Shown: piece after piece, positions 11,040-27,067 of the stretch | How positions within the stretch are numbered: the stretch's first letter is position 1 | Layout: every line of letters starts with the position of its first letter | DNA from: Silene latifolia | Lineage: Eukaryota > Streptophyta > Magnoliopsida > Caryophyllales > Caryophyllaceae | NCBI RefSeq assembly: GCF_048544455.1 | Contig: NC_133532.1 | Coordinates: 16,494,948 to 16,558,947, forward strand | DNA: 64,000 nucleotides | Direction: 5' to 3' | Notes under the pieces: model-generated | What the model was told of the DNA's origin: nothing | What the model saw: the letters and a program-made list of their open reading frames with translations, nothing else | The model's database searches: none | Translations under genes and position numbers: made by a program

Positions 11040-12844
11040 TCAGAATTTAGCAGTATCTTTGCTATCGAATTCAGTAGTCTCTTTGATCTCCGACTGAGTA
11101 ATAGGAAGTGCCCTTTTGTTTTCAGGGTAAAGCACATAATGTTGAATGATGAACAAAATGTCGAAGAATATTGACACCTGCAATAATCGACAGGATTCAT
11201 ATCTTAGTCTCTTATAAGCTACTCGTAGTATTAAGTGTTCGGGATTGCCACGACATTCATAAAAGATTCATTTAGGCAGCAAAGAATTCGTGATTACTAA
11301 CGAGCTAGTAAATAAAACTACAAGGATAAATTACTGTGATAAGGAGGAAGACGATACCAGTGAAAGCAAAGTTTTGCCTATGTTACCATAAAAGTTAACC
11401 CAGGATTCTGCAGGAAGAAGTTTAAAGTGAAGATTAGTACATTTGAGAAACTACACTGAAGAAATTACGAGTATATAAGCAGAAAAATGAGACGTAATTG
11501 ATCTACGACTCACTTTGGTCTACAGATTGCACAGCCATTTGTCCATAATTTGTCAAACCTCCTAGCAAATCCAGCAAAATGTTACCAATGCTGAACCCAT
11601 CTGTGCTTTTTCGTCGAAAATTCATAAATGCCTGCAAATTCAGACATCTTACCCCTTAATATATACATAACAGAAACCAATTGTATAGTTATTGACGCAT
11701 TCTTCAGTATTTGTTACCTGGGGTATATATTTGATCACTGTCATTGTGACTTGAATTGTGCTGCACAAAAGTTAAAACAAAACATGGTTTAAAAAGTTCG
11801 ATAAATTTTACAAAAAAAAAGGGATTGTATAGGAAACGATTTAAATCATACCTGAAAACAGAAGTAAGCCAGAGCCATGAATGCCTGTGAATAGCTACAA
11901 AGACACAAACTGCAGCGGAAATCCATACAGCGGAGACAATTCCGAGAGAGGTTTTTGAAAATCTCTGGTTTTTTCTCTGTAAAATGACATCTTTGTTACT
12001 TAAAACTTAAATTTACAAGTTTAAAAGTAGAATATGAGTTTGAAGATTTCTGCAGGAAATTACAGTAAGTTTGTAATTTTACCTCATAGATGAAAATCTG
12101 AAAAAGGGTGAATGCAGTCAAGATGACTGCATGTATTGAAAATGCTACATCATTTGCAGCAACCGGTATCATCTGTCGAAATTCATCACTCTTATTACAA
12201 TCAAAATTTAAAAGATTTAAAAAACAGGATTCATTGTCATGGTATTACATCATGTTACTGCTGTTACCAGTTGCAAATCATATTGACGAGTTCAGTGTCA
12301 CGATATTTTCACAGCTTGCTTTAGTTTGTATCGATTAAATAAAACGTTTTAGTCTTGTATCGACTGAAAAGGGTGGACATGCAGTATGGCAACGATATTA
12401 ACCACTAGGTTAAGACCTCAATAATGTATTCAAAGTGTCATCAAACTTTTTTTTTTCTGCTAAAAACCCAATACTAACCTGGTTCGAGCCATACTTGTTG
12501 CGATATTGAGCTTGAACAGTCTTACTAAAGAATAGAACCACATTGTAAATCAGATACGATGAATGTTTCGTCAAATTCAGGACTATGAAGTCGAAATTCA
12601 GCCCCACGACACTGTAAAATTCAATAATACATAACATTATTAACGAATAAGACGTACTTACATACAATGACATGTCTAAATTCGTTAAAAAAATCAAAGA
12701 AAACGTAACTTGATAAGAAAATGACCTTTTTCGACGAAAATTCAAGATGGCCTGAGGGTAGAAACTGATAGACCAAGCTACAAACGCAACCCAACCCAAT
12801 ACTTCAGATAGGACTTTGAGTTGAACAGAATTCCAATCTCCCAT
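11040..12844 (-). CDS. Cystinosin-like PQ-loop transporter
   Basis: Homologue of cystinosin, a proton-coupled cystine exporter of the lysosome or vacuole membrane. Eight minus-strand exons: 12726-12844, 12479-12611, 12083-12172, 11852-11976, 11718-11760, 11514-11631, 11358-11407, 11040-11177. All are GT-AG and in phase, giving 271 residues, about the length of the Arabidopsis homologue. Two PQ-loop repeats: SFYPQAILNFRRKSVVGLNF (PQ at residues 30-31) and KYIPQAFMNFRRKSTDG (PQ at 169-170). Seven hydrophobic segments are expected. Other family blocks are NLTKHSSYLIYN, IPVAANDVAFSIHAV, HSWLWL and WVNFYGNIGKTLLSL. The C-terminus ENKRALPITQ..DTAKF lacks an obvious tyrosine sorting signal. The start codon is the family start (MGDWNSV). 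No damage seen. Confidence 0.94.
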
Positions 12845-13046
12845 CTCCGTAATATTTTAGGACTAAGACTCTGATGTTATTTGTTGTATCTCTCGTTTTC
12901 TTTAAGTCGCAATTATTATTTTTTCGTAGACTTGAATGTTTTAAGATTGGAAATTTATACAAGTTTAAAGCAATAATTGGTTATGGGTGTGTGACAAACG
13001 TAAAGAGATAGGTAGGTTAAAAAGTAAGAACAAGTTGATAATAATG

Positions 13047-13057
13047 CTATTTATATA
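13047..13057 (-). promoter_or_regulatory. TATA box of the cystinosin-like gene
   Basis: Minus strand reads GCATATATAAATAGC, about 200 bases upstream of the start codon at 12844, a plausible core promoter position if the 5' UTR is about 170 bases. Confidence 0.5.
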
Positions 13058-13059
13058 TG

Positions 13060-13680
13060 CATGGTGATCCGTGACGAAGGCGGACACAGCAATGCTGTTG
13101 TTATGCGGAAACAACGTAAGCAATGTAAAACGTATTGAGACGATAATTTGGCTATATTACTATTGTTGTCTATATAATAATGTATTTACCTCTTTTTGCC
13201 GTTTTGCTTTAGGTTTTGGATTATGATGGTTAAATTTGTTTCCTTAAAAAGAGGGCAACAATGAGGACAAGGGTTCGAACAATTCTCGTATGGTTTAGTC
13301 CGGAAATCCGGATTCTACGATTCTATTATGGCTGCAGTATTTTATGATTTTAGGATCATAATAGTATAATACTATCATACAATTTTACGATTTTACGATT
13401 CAATTACATAGTAAAAATATTAAATATATATTTTATATAATTACATGTACAATTATGTAAGTTGTAGAAACATGTTCATACAATAATACTAAAATTATTA
13501 ATTATCAAAATATTAATATTTTATGGATAAATATTAAGTGTTTTGATCTTTAATTATATGTTTTTACCAAATAAAAACTATATTTAGTGAGTTTGTAGAA
13601 TCTTACAAATCTACGATCTGATTCTACCAATTCGATCCTACCTTCCCTATCAATTCAAAGTAAAATCTTGCCTATCAACC
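13060..13680. other. Spacer with degenerate palindromic repeat
   Basis: Around 13310-13660 the sequence alternates TACGATTC / GAATCGTA-like words (for example ATTCTACGATTCTATTATG and GTAGAATCTTACAAATCTACGATC), which looks like an old inverted-repeat element. No gene seen. Confidence 0.4.
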
Positions 13681-14300
13681 TTAGGGTGAGATTATCAGTA
13701 AGTCTCTCCCAGGTCTTAAGACTCTGCCATATCAGCTTTCCACTAACTTTTATTATTTCTTTATTGTTCAGACCTACCTCAGACTCATCTCAGATTTTAT
13801 ACATTATCCGTCAGACTCGCCTTAGACTCTACTTTTTCAATTTACTGCTTTTTTTTTCACAAAAAAGAAATGACACATGGAATTCACTCATTGGTTAATT
13901 TTCCTTTAAGATGGGGTCAAGACTCACCCAAAGTCTTAAGTTGAGTCTTGGATTTCCAAGACTCGACCTAAGACGACTTTATCAAGACTAATGGTATGAT
14001 TATTGGTAAGACTCCCCAAAGTCTTAAGACTCTGCCACATCAATTTTTCACTAACTTTTATTATTTATTTATTGTTCAGACTCACCTCAGACTTACCTCA
14101 GTTTTTATACATTATCAGTCAGACCCACCTCAGACTCTACTTTTTCACTTTACTTGAGAAAATGTGGGGTTTAAGAAAAAAAGAACAAAAATAATATAAC
14201 ACTTGCCTTTCTTTCATTGGATGTCTTCTTTTAATAGTGGGGTCAAGACTCATGTAGAGTCTTAAGTTGAGTCTTGGATTTCCAAGACTCAACTTATAAG
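13681..14300. mobile_element. PIF/Harbinger-like element cluster, left part
   Basis: Begins TTA|GGGTGAGATTATCAGTAAG at 13681. The matching inverted end, ATTACCC|TTA, is at 20551-20560 beyond the copia insertion. TTA duplication and GGG ends fit Tourist/PIF-Harbinger. Two tandem copies of a roughly 310-bp unit (about 13688-13990 and 13998-14300) both carry AGTCTTAAGACTCTGCCA and TTGAGTCTTGGATTTCCAAGACTC. Confidence 0.65.
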
Positions 14301-15043
14301 TGTTGGAAGTGATGGCTGGTAAAGCCATTTGCTCTTTCCAAATTTCCTTTCTTTGTCCCACATCGGTGGGTGAAGAATGATTTGGTCACTTTATATTAAC
14401 TAGTGTACTCCACTAGTTAATTGTGTGGACCAAGGAGGCTTTTGTTGGGAGTATTGGGCCAGTGGGTTTGGGTCCAAACACACACGCGCGCGCCGGCCCG
14501 GCTCGAGCTCGGGCTCGGGCTCGGGTAGAGCACCTGCGGTGCGGGCCAAAGGCCCCTTTTTACCTTTTTGCTCTTGTGTGTATATGGGCTGTCCATATGC
14601 AGTGAATGTGCCTAACGATCGGTCAATATGATTATTAGTGGGAGAAAGTCTTGCTCCCCGTTTTTCTCTCGTTGTTGGCTGCGTTTTAGGCCCCGGTTTT
14701 TGGCTCTCTAATCGCCTATGTTTATTATAAATAGAGCATCAGTCGACATCAGAAAAACACACAATTCACACTGCTCTCTCAATCTCAAATATTTCCTCTC
14801 TTCTATAATTTCTGGGTAATGGTTATTATTTTCGTTCCAAGTCTCACGTTCAGCCCGAGTGGGCGGCGAGTGGAGACCGTAGTGTTATCCTTGGGGAACT
14901 ACCGGCACTAGCCGATCGCCACCACGGTCGTGCATCGAATATAGTTTTCAAGGCAGTGGCTCCTTTACCACGGCACTACGAATCGGGTTATATCTCTTCT
15001 GTTTTTTCTTGCTTTACATTGTTACTGCTTCTTTACTACAACA
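14301..15043 (+). repeat. 5' LTR of the copia element
   Basis: 743 bp. Contains a CG dinucleotide run followed by CTCGGG repeats at 14481-14525 and a TATA-like TTATAAATAGAG near 14723, the likely LTR promoter. ORFs inside it recur in the other LTR and are not genes. Confidence 0.9.
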
Positions 15044-15084
15044 ATTTGAAAACTATATATTTGTTGTTGTTAATTGTTGTAACA

Positions 15085-15720
15085 ATGTCGTCTGTTTTAG
15101 CTAAAACCCTTCCTGATTTGACTAAACTTGAGAAATTAGACGGTCATAACTATAAGCGTTGGTCACAGAAACTGTTGATGTTTTTCGAACAACTGGAAAT
15201 TGATTATGTGCTGTTTAGTGACCCGCCTGCTCCTGTTAAAGAGGTCATTCGAGACCGTAGAGAACACCCTCCCGCTAAATCTGTTTGTTAAGTCAAACGA
15301 AGAGGATATTAAGAAATTTGATAAGGACAATAAACTTGTTAGATGCCGCCTTCTAAACAACATGATCGACACTGTTTGACTGTTTATGGTTCATAAGTCG
15401 TCTAAAGCGATATGGGAAAGCTTAGAGGCTAAGTATGGGGCTGATGATGCGGGGAAAAAGAAATATGTTGTGGGTAAGTGGCTGGAATTTCAGATGGCTG
15501 ACGGGAAACCCATCATGGAACAAGTTCATGTCTACGAGAACCTTTGTGCTGATGTTGTTAATGAGGGTATGAAATTAGATGACATTTTCGTGGCTAATGT
15601 TCTGTTAGAAAAGTTCCCTCCCTCCCGGTCCGACTATAGGAACCACCTTAAGCATAAGAAAAAGGACGTCTCTCCAAGAACTAGTAGGACACATGAGGAC
15701 CGAAGAGGCAAATCGCCTTA
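15085..15720 (+). mobile_element. gag region of the copia element
   Basis: Begins MSSVLAKTLPDLTKLEKLDG and contains NYKRWSQKLLMFFEQ and WESLEAKYGADDAGKKK, typical of the copia gag (UBN2-like) domain. Broken copy. Confidence 0.8.
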
Positions 15721-16464
15721 AAGACAAACCCGTTAGTCAACCCGTTAAAACTTCACATTGTTCTTGTTAATGCTAACTGGTTGAGTCCGGTGGTCCGTCT
15801 TATCCGAGAAGTTCAAGGGTAAGGGTAAGGCCAAGGTTGGTCGGGGTAAGAACCAGGGTCGACTAAGAAGAATGGTCAGGGAAGCATACCAAACCGGTTG
15901 CTAAGATTCGAAACCAAAGGGTCCCATTGTTTGCTACGTCGTGTGGGAAAACCGGTCACAAAGCCTACCCGTGCACTTTGAAAAGAAAATCGCTGAAGCT
16001 AATGTTCTTTGTGATCGACGATGTCATTCTTCGTTGTTGTTGTGGAAGCTAAACGGTGGGCAATCTTCTTGAATGGGTCTTGATCGGTTCTTCTAGACAC
16101 CTCTGTCAGGCCGATAAGGGGTTATTTCCGAGTTCGAGGAAGTAGCGATGGGGAATGTGTCTACATGGGTAATTCTTCATCCGCAATCATCACAGCAAAG
16201 GCAAGATCTTTCTCAAACTCACCTCGGGAAAACACTTGCTCTCACCAATGTTTTATTTGTACCCTCATTGCGTCGAAACCTCGTGTCTGGTGCCTTATTG
16301 AACAAAGTGGTTTGAAACTTGTTTTTGAGGCTGACAAGGTTGTAATGTCGCGTAATGGGGAATTTGTGGGCAAGGGTTATCTGTCTGGGGGTCTTTTTGT
16401 ATTGAACACTGATTCAGTTTTTAATAATAATGCATCTACTTCTGCTTATATTGCTGAGTCTATT

Positions 16465-17310
16465 GATGTTTGGCATGGTAGATTAGGTCATGTGAATGTT
16501 GACTATATTAAAAAAACTTAGAACTATGAGTTTAATTCCAAGTTTGACGAGTCAAGAATTCTCTAAATGTGCTAATTTGTGTTGAGGCTAAATTCACAAA
16601 GAAACCTAGTAAACTGTCACAACTAGGAATACGAGTCTTCTTGAGTTAATTCACACCGACCTAGCTGACTTCAAAAATGTGGCAAGTAGAGGTGGAAAGA
16701 ATTATTATGTCACCTTTATAGACGACTGTTCAAGGTACACCCGTGTCTATCTGCTTAAGACTAAAGATGAAGCAGAACAATCGTTTATAAACTTTAAAAA
16801 TGAAGTCGAAAATCAACTCGACAGAAAAATTAAAAGGGTAAGGTCTGATAGGGGTGGTGAGTATAAATCTAGTTATCTAGCCGACTTTTGTGCCGCTAAC
16901 GGTTTAATACATGAGACTAGTCCACCTTACTTACCTCAGTCTAACGGCGTAGCTGAACGAAAAAATAGAACCTTAAAAGAGATGATGAATGTTATGCTTT
17001 TAAGTTCTGGCCTATCTGACGATATGTGGGGGGAAGCAATTCTATCGGCTTGTCACATTCTTAACCGTGTACCTCATAAGAAACTTGACAAGACACCCTA
17101 TGAAATTTGGAAGGGCTATCCTCCTAACCTGAGTTACCTTAAGGTGTGGGGGTGTTTGGCTAAAGTGGGTTTACCAGATTTTAGGAGACCTACCGTTGGA
17201 CCAAAGACCTATGATTGTGTTTTTATAGGTTATGCTCAAAATAGTTCTGCTTATAGATTCATGTCTTTAAGTGACCGTTCTATATCCGAAGTTAGAGATC
17301 TTTGTGTTTT
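16465..17310 (+). mobile_element. Integrase region of the copia element
   Basis: GAG-pre-integrase motif WHGRLGHVN, then the integrase core: FIDDCSRYT, VRSDRGGEYKSSY, SPPYLPQSNGVAERKNRT and YEIWKGYPPNLSYLKVWGC. The D..D..E catalytic framework is visible. Placement before the reverse transcriptase is the copia order. Confidence 0.88.
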
Positions 17311-17574
17311 TTGAGCATGTTTTTCCATTACTGAGAAGAATGTTGATTCACCTCCTAGTTTACCTCGTTACATCCGTTGATATCTCTTCACATGCTAGTA
17401 GTAGCACTTCTATTGATCATGTTGTTGAAACTAGAAGAACTAAGAGACCTAGATGTCCAAAGAACTTTGGAGCTGATTTTGTTTCAACTTTGTTGTTCGA
17501 ACATGGATACTCTGTTTGTGCTAGTGATGAATTTGTTTGACTTTTTTAATAGAAGATGACCCAAAAACGTATAG

Positions 17575-19108
17575 TGAGGCAATGAAATCCATTGATGCTA
17601 ATTTTTGGAAAGATGCTATTAAAAGTGAACTTGACTCTATTGTGTCAAATCAGACTTGGGAGTTGACTGATTTACCTAAAGGTAGTAAACCCATCACAAG
17701 TAAATGGATCTTTAAAAAGAAAATGAGACCTGACGGTACAATAGAGAGGTTCAAAGCTAGACTTGTAGTTAGAGGCTTTACACAAAAGAAGGGTATTGAT
17801 TATTTTGATACGTACTCTCCTGTGACCAAAATTTCGACTATTAGGACTCTTATCGCCTTAGCTGCTATTCATAACCTTGTTATACATCAGATGGATGTTA
17901 AAACTGCCTTTTTGAATGGTGAACTAAGGGAAGAGATCTATATGTCTCAACCTGAAGGTTTTGTGATTGAGGGTCAAGAGAGTAAAGTGTGTAAACTGAA
18001 CAAGTCTCTTTATGGATCGAAACAAGCACCTAAACAAAGTGGTATGAGAAATTTAACAACACTTTGATAAGTAATGGCTATGTGGTTAACAATTCTGATT
18101 CATGTGTTTATTCAAAAGTAATAGAATCTGATTGTGTGCTTATATGCCTTTATGTTGATGACATGTTAATACTTGGTAATAATTTAGAGGTGATAATTAA
18201 AACCAAAGAATTTTTGTCATCACAATTTGAGATGAAGGACTTAGGAGAAGCTGATGTTATCCTAGGAGTTAAGGTCATCCGAAACCCCAATGGAATCTGT
18301 CTAAGTCAATCTCATTATGTTGAAAAAGTGTTGAGAAAGTTTAACTGCTTTGATGATGTGCCTGCTAGAACACCCTATGATCCTAGTGTAGCATTGTGTA
18401 AAAACTTGGGCAAGAGTGTTTCCCAAGAAGAGTATGCTAAAATCCTAGGTAGTGTGATGTTTTTAATGAACGTACTCGACCGAGATATTGCTTATGCGGT
18501 TAGTAGATCGAGTCGTTATACACATAACCCTAGCAATGAACACTGGAATGCTCTTCGTCGTTTACTAAAATACCTAAAGGGAACAGTTGACTTATGTTTG
18601 CATTATAGTAAATTTCTTGCTGTGTTAGAGGGATATTGTGATGCGAATCGGGTTGCGTGTAACGATGAGATCTGTTCTACTAGTGGTTATGTCTTTACCA
18701 TGGGTGGAGGTGCTATATCGTGGAAGTCTTCTAAACGGACTTGTATCGCACGCTCTACCATGGAATCTGAGTTCATAGCTCTTGAGTTGGCGGCAGACAA
18801 GAGGTGAATGGTTGAAAAACCTTTTAGCCGATATACCGGTGTGGGGCGGACGGCTAACACCGGTCTCCCTGCACTGTGACTCGCAGGCTGTTATTGGTGT
18901 TGCAAAGAATAGTGTCTACAATTCGAAAAAGAGACATATTCGAATAAGGCACGCTGCAGTTAGACAACTCCAAGACAATGGAGTGATTGCTTTGGACTAT
19001 GTGAAGTCCGAAAACAATCTTGCTGATCCCTTTACTAAAGGGCTGGCTAGGAGACTAGTCGTTGACACGTCGAGGGGAATGGGGCTTAAGTCCTTAGGTC
19101 AAGAGTAA
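17575..19108 (+). mobile_element. Reverse transcriptase and RNase H region of the copia element
   Basis: Reverse transcriptase motifs include WIFKKKMRPDGTIERFKARL, HQMDVKTAFLNGEL, the catalytic box [11 protein letters not shown], and [15 protein letters not shown]. RNase H follows with LHCDSQAVIGVAKN and NNLADPFTKGLAR. Fossil, several breaks across the region. Confidence 0.88.
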
Positions 19109-19589
19109 GACTTGACTAGGTCTAAAGCTTCTATTCCTATGGCGTTGTATGATTCATAGCCTTTATGGTGGTGCTTTTGAGACGCACTTGATGGATCATA
19201 CACCAGGTTGGACTTAGGTCCTTAATGACTCATGTGAGAAGTGCTACTGAGAAGCACTTGAGTCACCTACGTAGGTGTAACGATCATTAGACTATGAGAA
19301 CTCTTTTGAACACATCTATTAGTACCGAGGTAAACGCATAGCTCTAAAAGAGCGCGTTGCACTTTCGCGGAACGATCTTAATCTGAAGGTATGATATGTG
19401 TTGTGGGGGGTATCGAAGAAGCTCGCCTAGGAATTCAAATCGCAAGATATTCTCTCATTTGTAAGTAAGTTGTTTCCTCATTTCACTAAAGTGTCAATTC
19501 AAATCGAAAGATATTGATACCTAAGTATCCAATCCTTCCTTTACCCAGAAATTTCTTCTCTTTGCTTTTCTTCGCCATCTGTGGGGGAT

Positions 19590-20340
19590 TGTTGGAAGTG
19601 ATGGCTGGTAAAGCCATTTGCTCTTTCCAAATTTCCTTTCTTTGTCCCACATCGGTGGGTGAAGAATGATTTGGTCACTTTATATTAACTAGTGTACTCC
19701 ACTAGTTAATTGTGTGGACCAAGGAGGCTTTTGTTGGGAGTATTGGGCCAGTGGGTTTGGGTCCAAACACACACGCGCGCGCGCGCCGGCCCGGCTCGAG
19801 CTCGGGCTCGGGCTCGGGCTCGGGTAGAGCACCTGCGGTGCGGGCCAAAGGCCCCTTTTTACCTTTTTGCTCTTGTGTGTATATGGGCTGTCCATATGCA
19901 GTGAATGTGCCTAACAGTCAGTCAATATGACTGTTAGTGGGAGAGAGTCTTGCTCCCCGTTTTTCTCTGTTGTTGGCTGCGTTTTAGGCCCCGGTTTTTG
20001 GCTCTCTAACTGCCTATGTTTATTATAAATAGAGCATCAGTCGACATCAGAAAAACACACAATTCACACTGCTCTCTCAATCTCAAATATTTCCTCTCTT
20101 CTATAATTTCTGGGTAATGGTTATTATTTTCGTTCCAAGTCTCACAGTTCCGAGTGGGCGAAACTGAGTGGAGACTGTAGTGTTATCCTTGGGGAACTAC
20201 CGGCACTAGCTGATCGCCACCACGGTCGTACCGGAATATAGTTTTCAAGGCAGTGACTCCTTTACCACGGCACTACGAATCGGGTTATATCTCTTCTGTT
20301 TTTTCTTGCTTTACATTGTTACTGCTTCTTTACTACAACA
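19590..20340 (+). repeat. 3' LTR of the copia element
   Basis: 751 bp partner of 14301-15043. Much of the length difference is extra CG and CTCGGG units in the GC-rich patch (19770-19825); many single differences look like CpG-type transitions. Confidence 0.9.
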
Positions 20341-20560
20341 ATAAGACTTTGTAAAGACTTTATAAGACTTTGTAAAGACTTTATTAAGACTATGATAGAT
20401 TATTAGTAGTCTTGAGTGAGTTTTGTCTTAAGACTCACCAAACTCTTGTCTCAAGACTACCAATAATCTTACCCTAAGGTAGATTATTGGTAGTCTTGAG
20501 TAAATCTTATCTAAGACTTACCAAAATCTTATCTCAAAAGTACCAATAATATTACCCTTA
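20341..20560. mobile_element. PIF/Harbinger-like element cluster, right part
   Basis: Continuation of the repeat at 13681 after the copia insertion. Contains two inward copies of the end motif (CCAATAATCTTACCCTAAGG at 20461 and CCAATAATATTACCCTTA at 20543) and repeated AAGACTTTGTAAAGACTTTA. Confidence 0.6.
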
Positions 20561-22215
20561 GTTAGATCTTTCCAGTTCCCAACCCTTATAACTTTTTCAG
20601 CGAGATCCACCACTGGAGTGGAGGCTAATGGTTGAGCACTTAGAGTTTGAATATAGTAGTGTCAAAACAGAACTCAAAGTCGTATAAGGGTTAGATTATC
20701 GATTGAACAATTTAACAAGGCGAAATAATGATGCAATATACTCTAGAAATTGTGAAGAAGAATCAAAAGACCTAGCTAAAAAGTTCGTGTTATTTGCTTA
20801 GAGGCGCGACATGCCAATCGTCCTTGCTATCCCTTCCCCGCTCCATCATTAGAATTTAAGACAAACACTTGATCAAACTAATTAATGAATTACTCATATT
20901 ATATTTTTAGTTTGTTTTAAGAAAATTTTCATTACAAATTATCAAAAATTGTCGTAACACCTTATTTTAGAAAGGGTGAAAGGACGAAGAAATGCATTAT
21001 TGATATCTTGTAAGATATTTTAAGATAAAAACATAATGGAAAACCTGTTATAAAGAGAAAATGTAGAAAAATTGGCATAATAATGGAAGCATAAAAGTCT
21101 TTGTCCCCACGGCATGTGTAGCTTGTCTAGAGTGAAAAGGTAGAAGAAGTATGTGCCTAAATGCTCATATTGATTGTTACACATTTTAGTGGATACATCT
21201 ATCGTTGTAATATGGGTGCTTCATTGGTCCACGTCATAGAGGCGATTTTAGAATTTGATGTACGGAGATGCGTAATATTTTCTAATAATGAAAATATCGA
21301 GTTTTATGAAAAAAAAATGTTTAGTTAGACTAAATGTATGGTGATATGGAATTGGATAAAAAGTGTTCAATACAAGTATTGAACACATGACTTCTAACTA
21401 AAAAATAGTCTTGACAACGACCAAACTCACATAATTTTATATGCGCCTTACTAAACAAAATTGTAATTATTTTTGGAAAAAGGGGTGCAGATGAACCCCC
21501 TGAATCCTCGCCAGAAACGCCACTGCGGCAAGTTAAGTCCAAGTTTTTACTAGGGTCAAAACATCAATCTTATCTATATTTCTAATTATTGTTTTTTTTT
21601 TTCAAAAGAAAGGTAATTGTATATGTATTTTTCTGAAAAGCTTCACCCTTGAGTCCAAGTTAAAATATTAAGAAGAAACTAAATACAAATTCTAGTTTAA
21701 GGCCATTTATACACCAAGACTACTTATAATTTACTTAAAGAAAAAGTCAGATGGTATTTAATAAAAAAAATTTGTGAAAGGTCTTAATGTTTACTTATTA
21801 TTATGGGTTTTTCTAACCCGTGCCCTTAGGATACATGTTAATAAGTTAATTATTATTATTATTAACTCATTTTCGATCATTGTGAGATGGTGTGACGTTA
21901 ACATATTGTAAGACGGTCTTTTAATGTTAATGATCAATATAGCCTTGACAATAATATCCGAGTTCGACAACCATTAGAATTGCAAACAAGCATTTATTCA
22001 TATAGGAAAATGGTTGAAGGTGGACTGGTGGAATTTGGAATATGCAAAGATTTTACCTTCACAAAGATGATTGATCCAAAGACACCCCAACAGTGATAAG
22101 GGTTCAATTCGTGTTATAATGGTAAATGCGTAAGCATTTGACAGTATATGAAGGAAAAAAATATATTATATTGATGGCCATGTTGCTGCAAGTCGATCTA
22201 TGGTGGATGTTCAGA
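20561..22215. other. Intergenic spacer downstream of GSNOR
   Basis: AT-rich; no ORF with recognisable family. The stretch 21475-21535 (GGGTGCAGATGAACCCCCTGAATCC, CGCCACTGCGGC) resembles the end of a hAT-type MITE without a visible partner. Confidence 0.45.
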
Positions 22216-26515
<4,300 letters not shown>

Positions 26516-26571
26516 TATTTTGAGTGCCAGAGTCCAAAAATGTCGAGTGATTGATTCAAAGACGTTTGGTG

Positions 26572-26580
26572 TTTTTATAG
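26572..26580 (-). promoter_or_regulatory. TATA box of GSNOR
   Basis: Minus strand CCTATAAAAACACC, about 60 bases upstream of the start codon at 26515, giving a short 5' UTR of around 30 bases. Confidence 0.65.
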
Positions 26581-26599
26581 GGACTTGACGATTACCCAA

Positions 26600-27060
26600 G
26601 TCTATAGTGGTGGGCTTTAGTGACCGTAATGGTCTCTTTTAAGACGGATATATCTATTTTAAAATTAGGTTAAAATTTTGTTTCAAACAGGCACATCCGT
26701 CTTAAATCAAAACGTTTTAGGTTGAGTACTTGAGTTGAAACTAATTATTGAGCATTAAAGTTGAATCCGCATTAATTTGATCATTTCCCTTTTGGTCTGG
26801 ACTCTGGAAGGTAGTAGTTGCACGTTCGCGGGCCAAGCCAGTTGTACGGCCGTGGATCTGGCCAATGCCCCTACCAAGCTCCATAGAAGAGAGACAAGAT
26901 GTATACACTGAGAAAACACAACTTTACCTACCAATAAGGCTAAAAGGAAAGGAAAAAAGAATTGGTCCACAATACACGAAACTCGTGCATTGATAATTCA
27001 AATACCACCAATTGATATTTTCACCAGACCTATCATTGCAATCTGAAGGACAAAGATCAA
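26600..27060. other. Short spacer between GSNOR promoter and USB1 3' end
   Basis: Contains a small inverted repeat: TTTTAAGACGGAT at 26637 and ATCCGTCTTAAA at 26697-26708, a likely fold-back MITE remnant of about 70 bp. Nothing coding. Confidence 0.5.
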
Positions 27061-27067
27061 CTGGGGT

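Larger units (their letters stand above)
14301..20340 (+). mobile_element. Ty1/copia LTR retrotransposon, broken
   Basis: 6.0-kb plus-strand element with LTRs 14301-15043 and 19590-20340 (TGTTGG..CAACA) and target duplication ataag at 14296-14300 and 20341-20345. Gene order gag, integrase, reverse transcriptase, RNase H identifies Ty1/copia. A purine tract GTGGGGGAT precedes the 3' LTR. The LTRs are roughly 97-98% alike, suggesting an age of the order of a million years. The coding part is broken at several places (about half a dozen or more), so it is a fossil. It sits inside a Harbinger-like repeat cluster. Confidence 0.92.

Noticed and set aside
14423-14631. Overlapping plus-strand ORFs, also at 19710-19930
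   Set aside because: Both are inside the copia LTRs and are produced by the GC-rich repeat patch.
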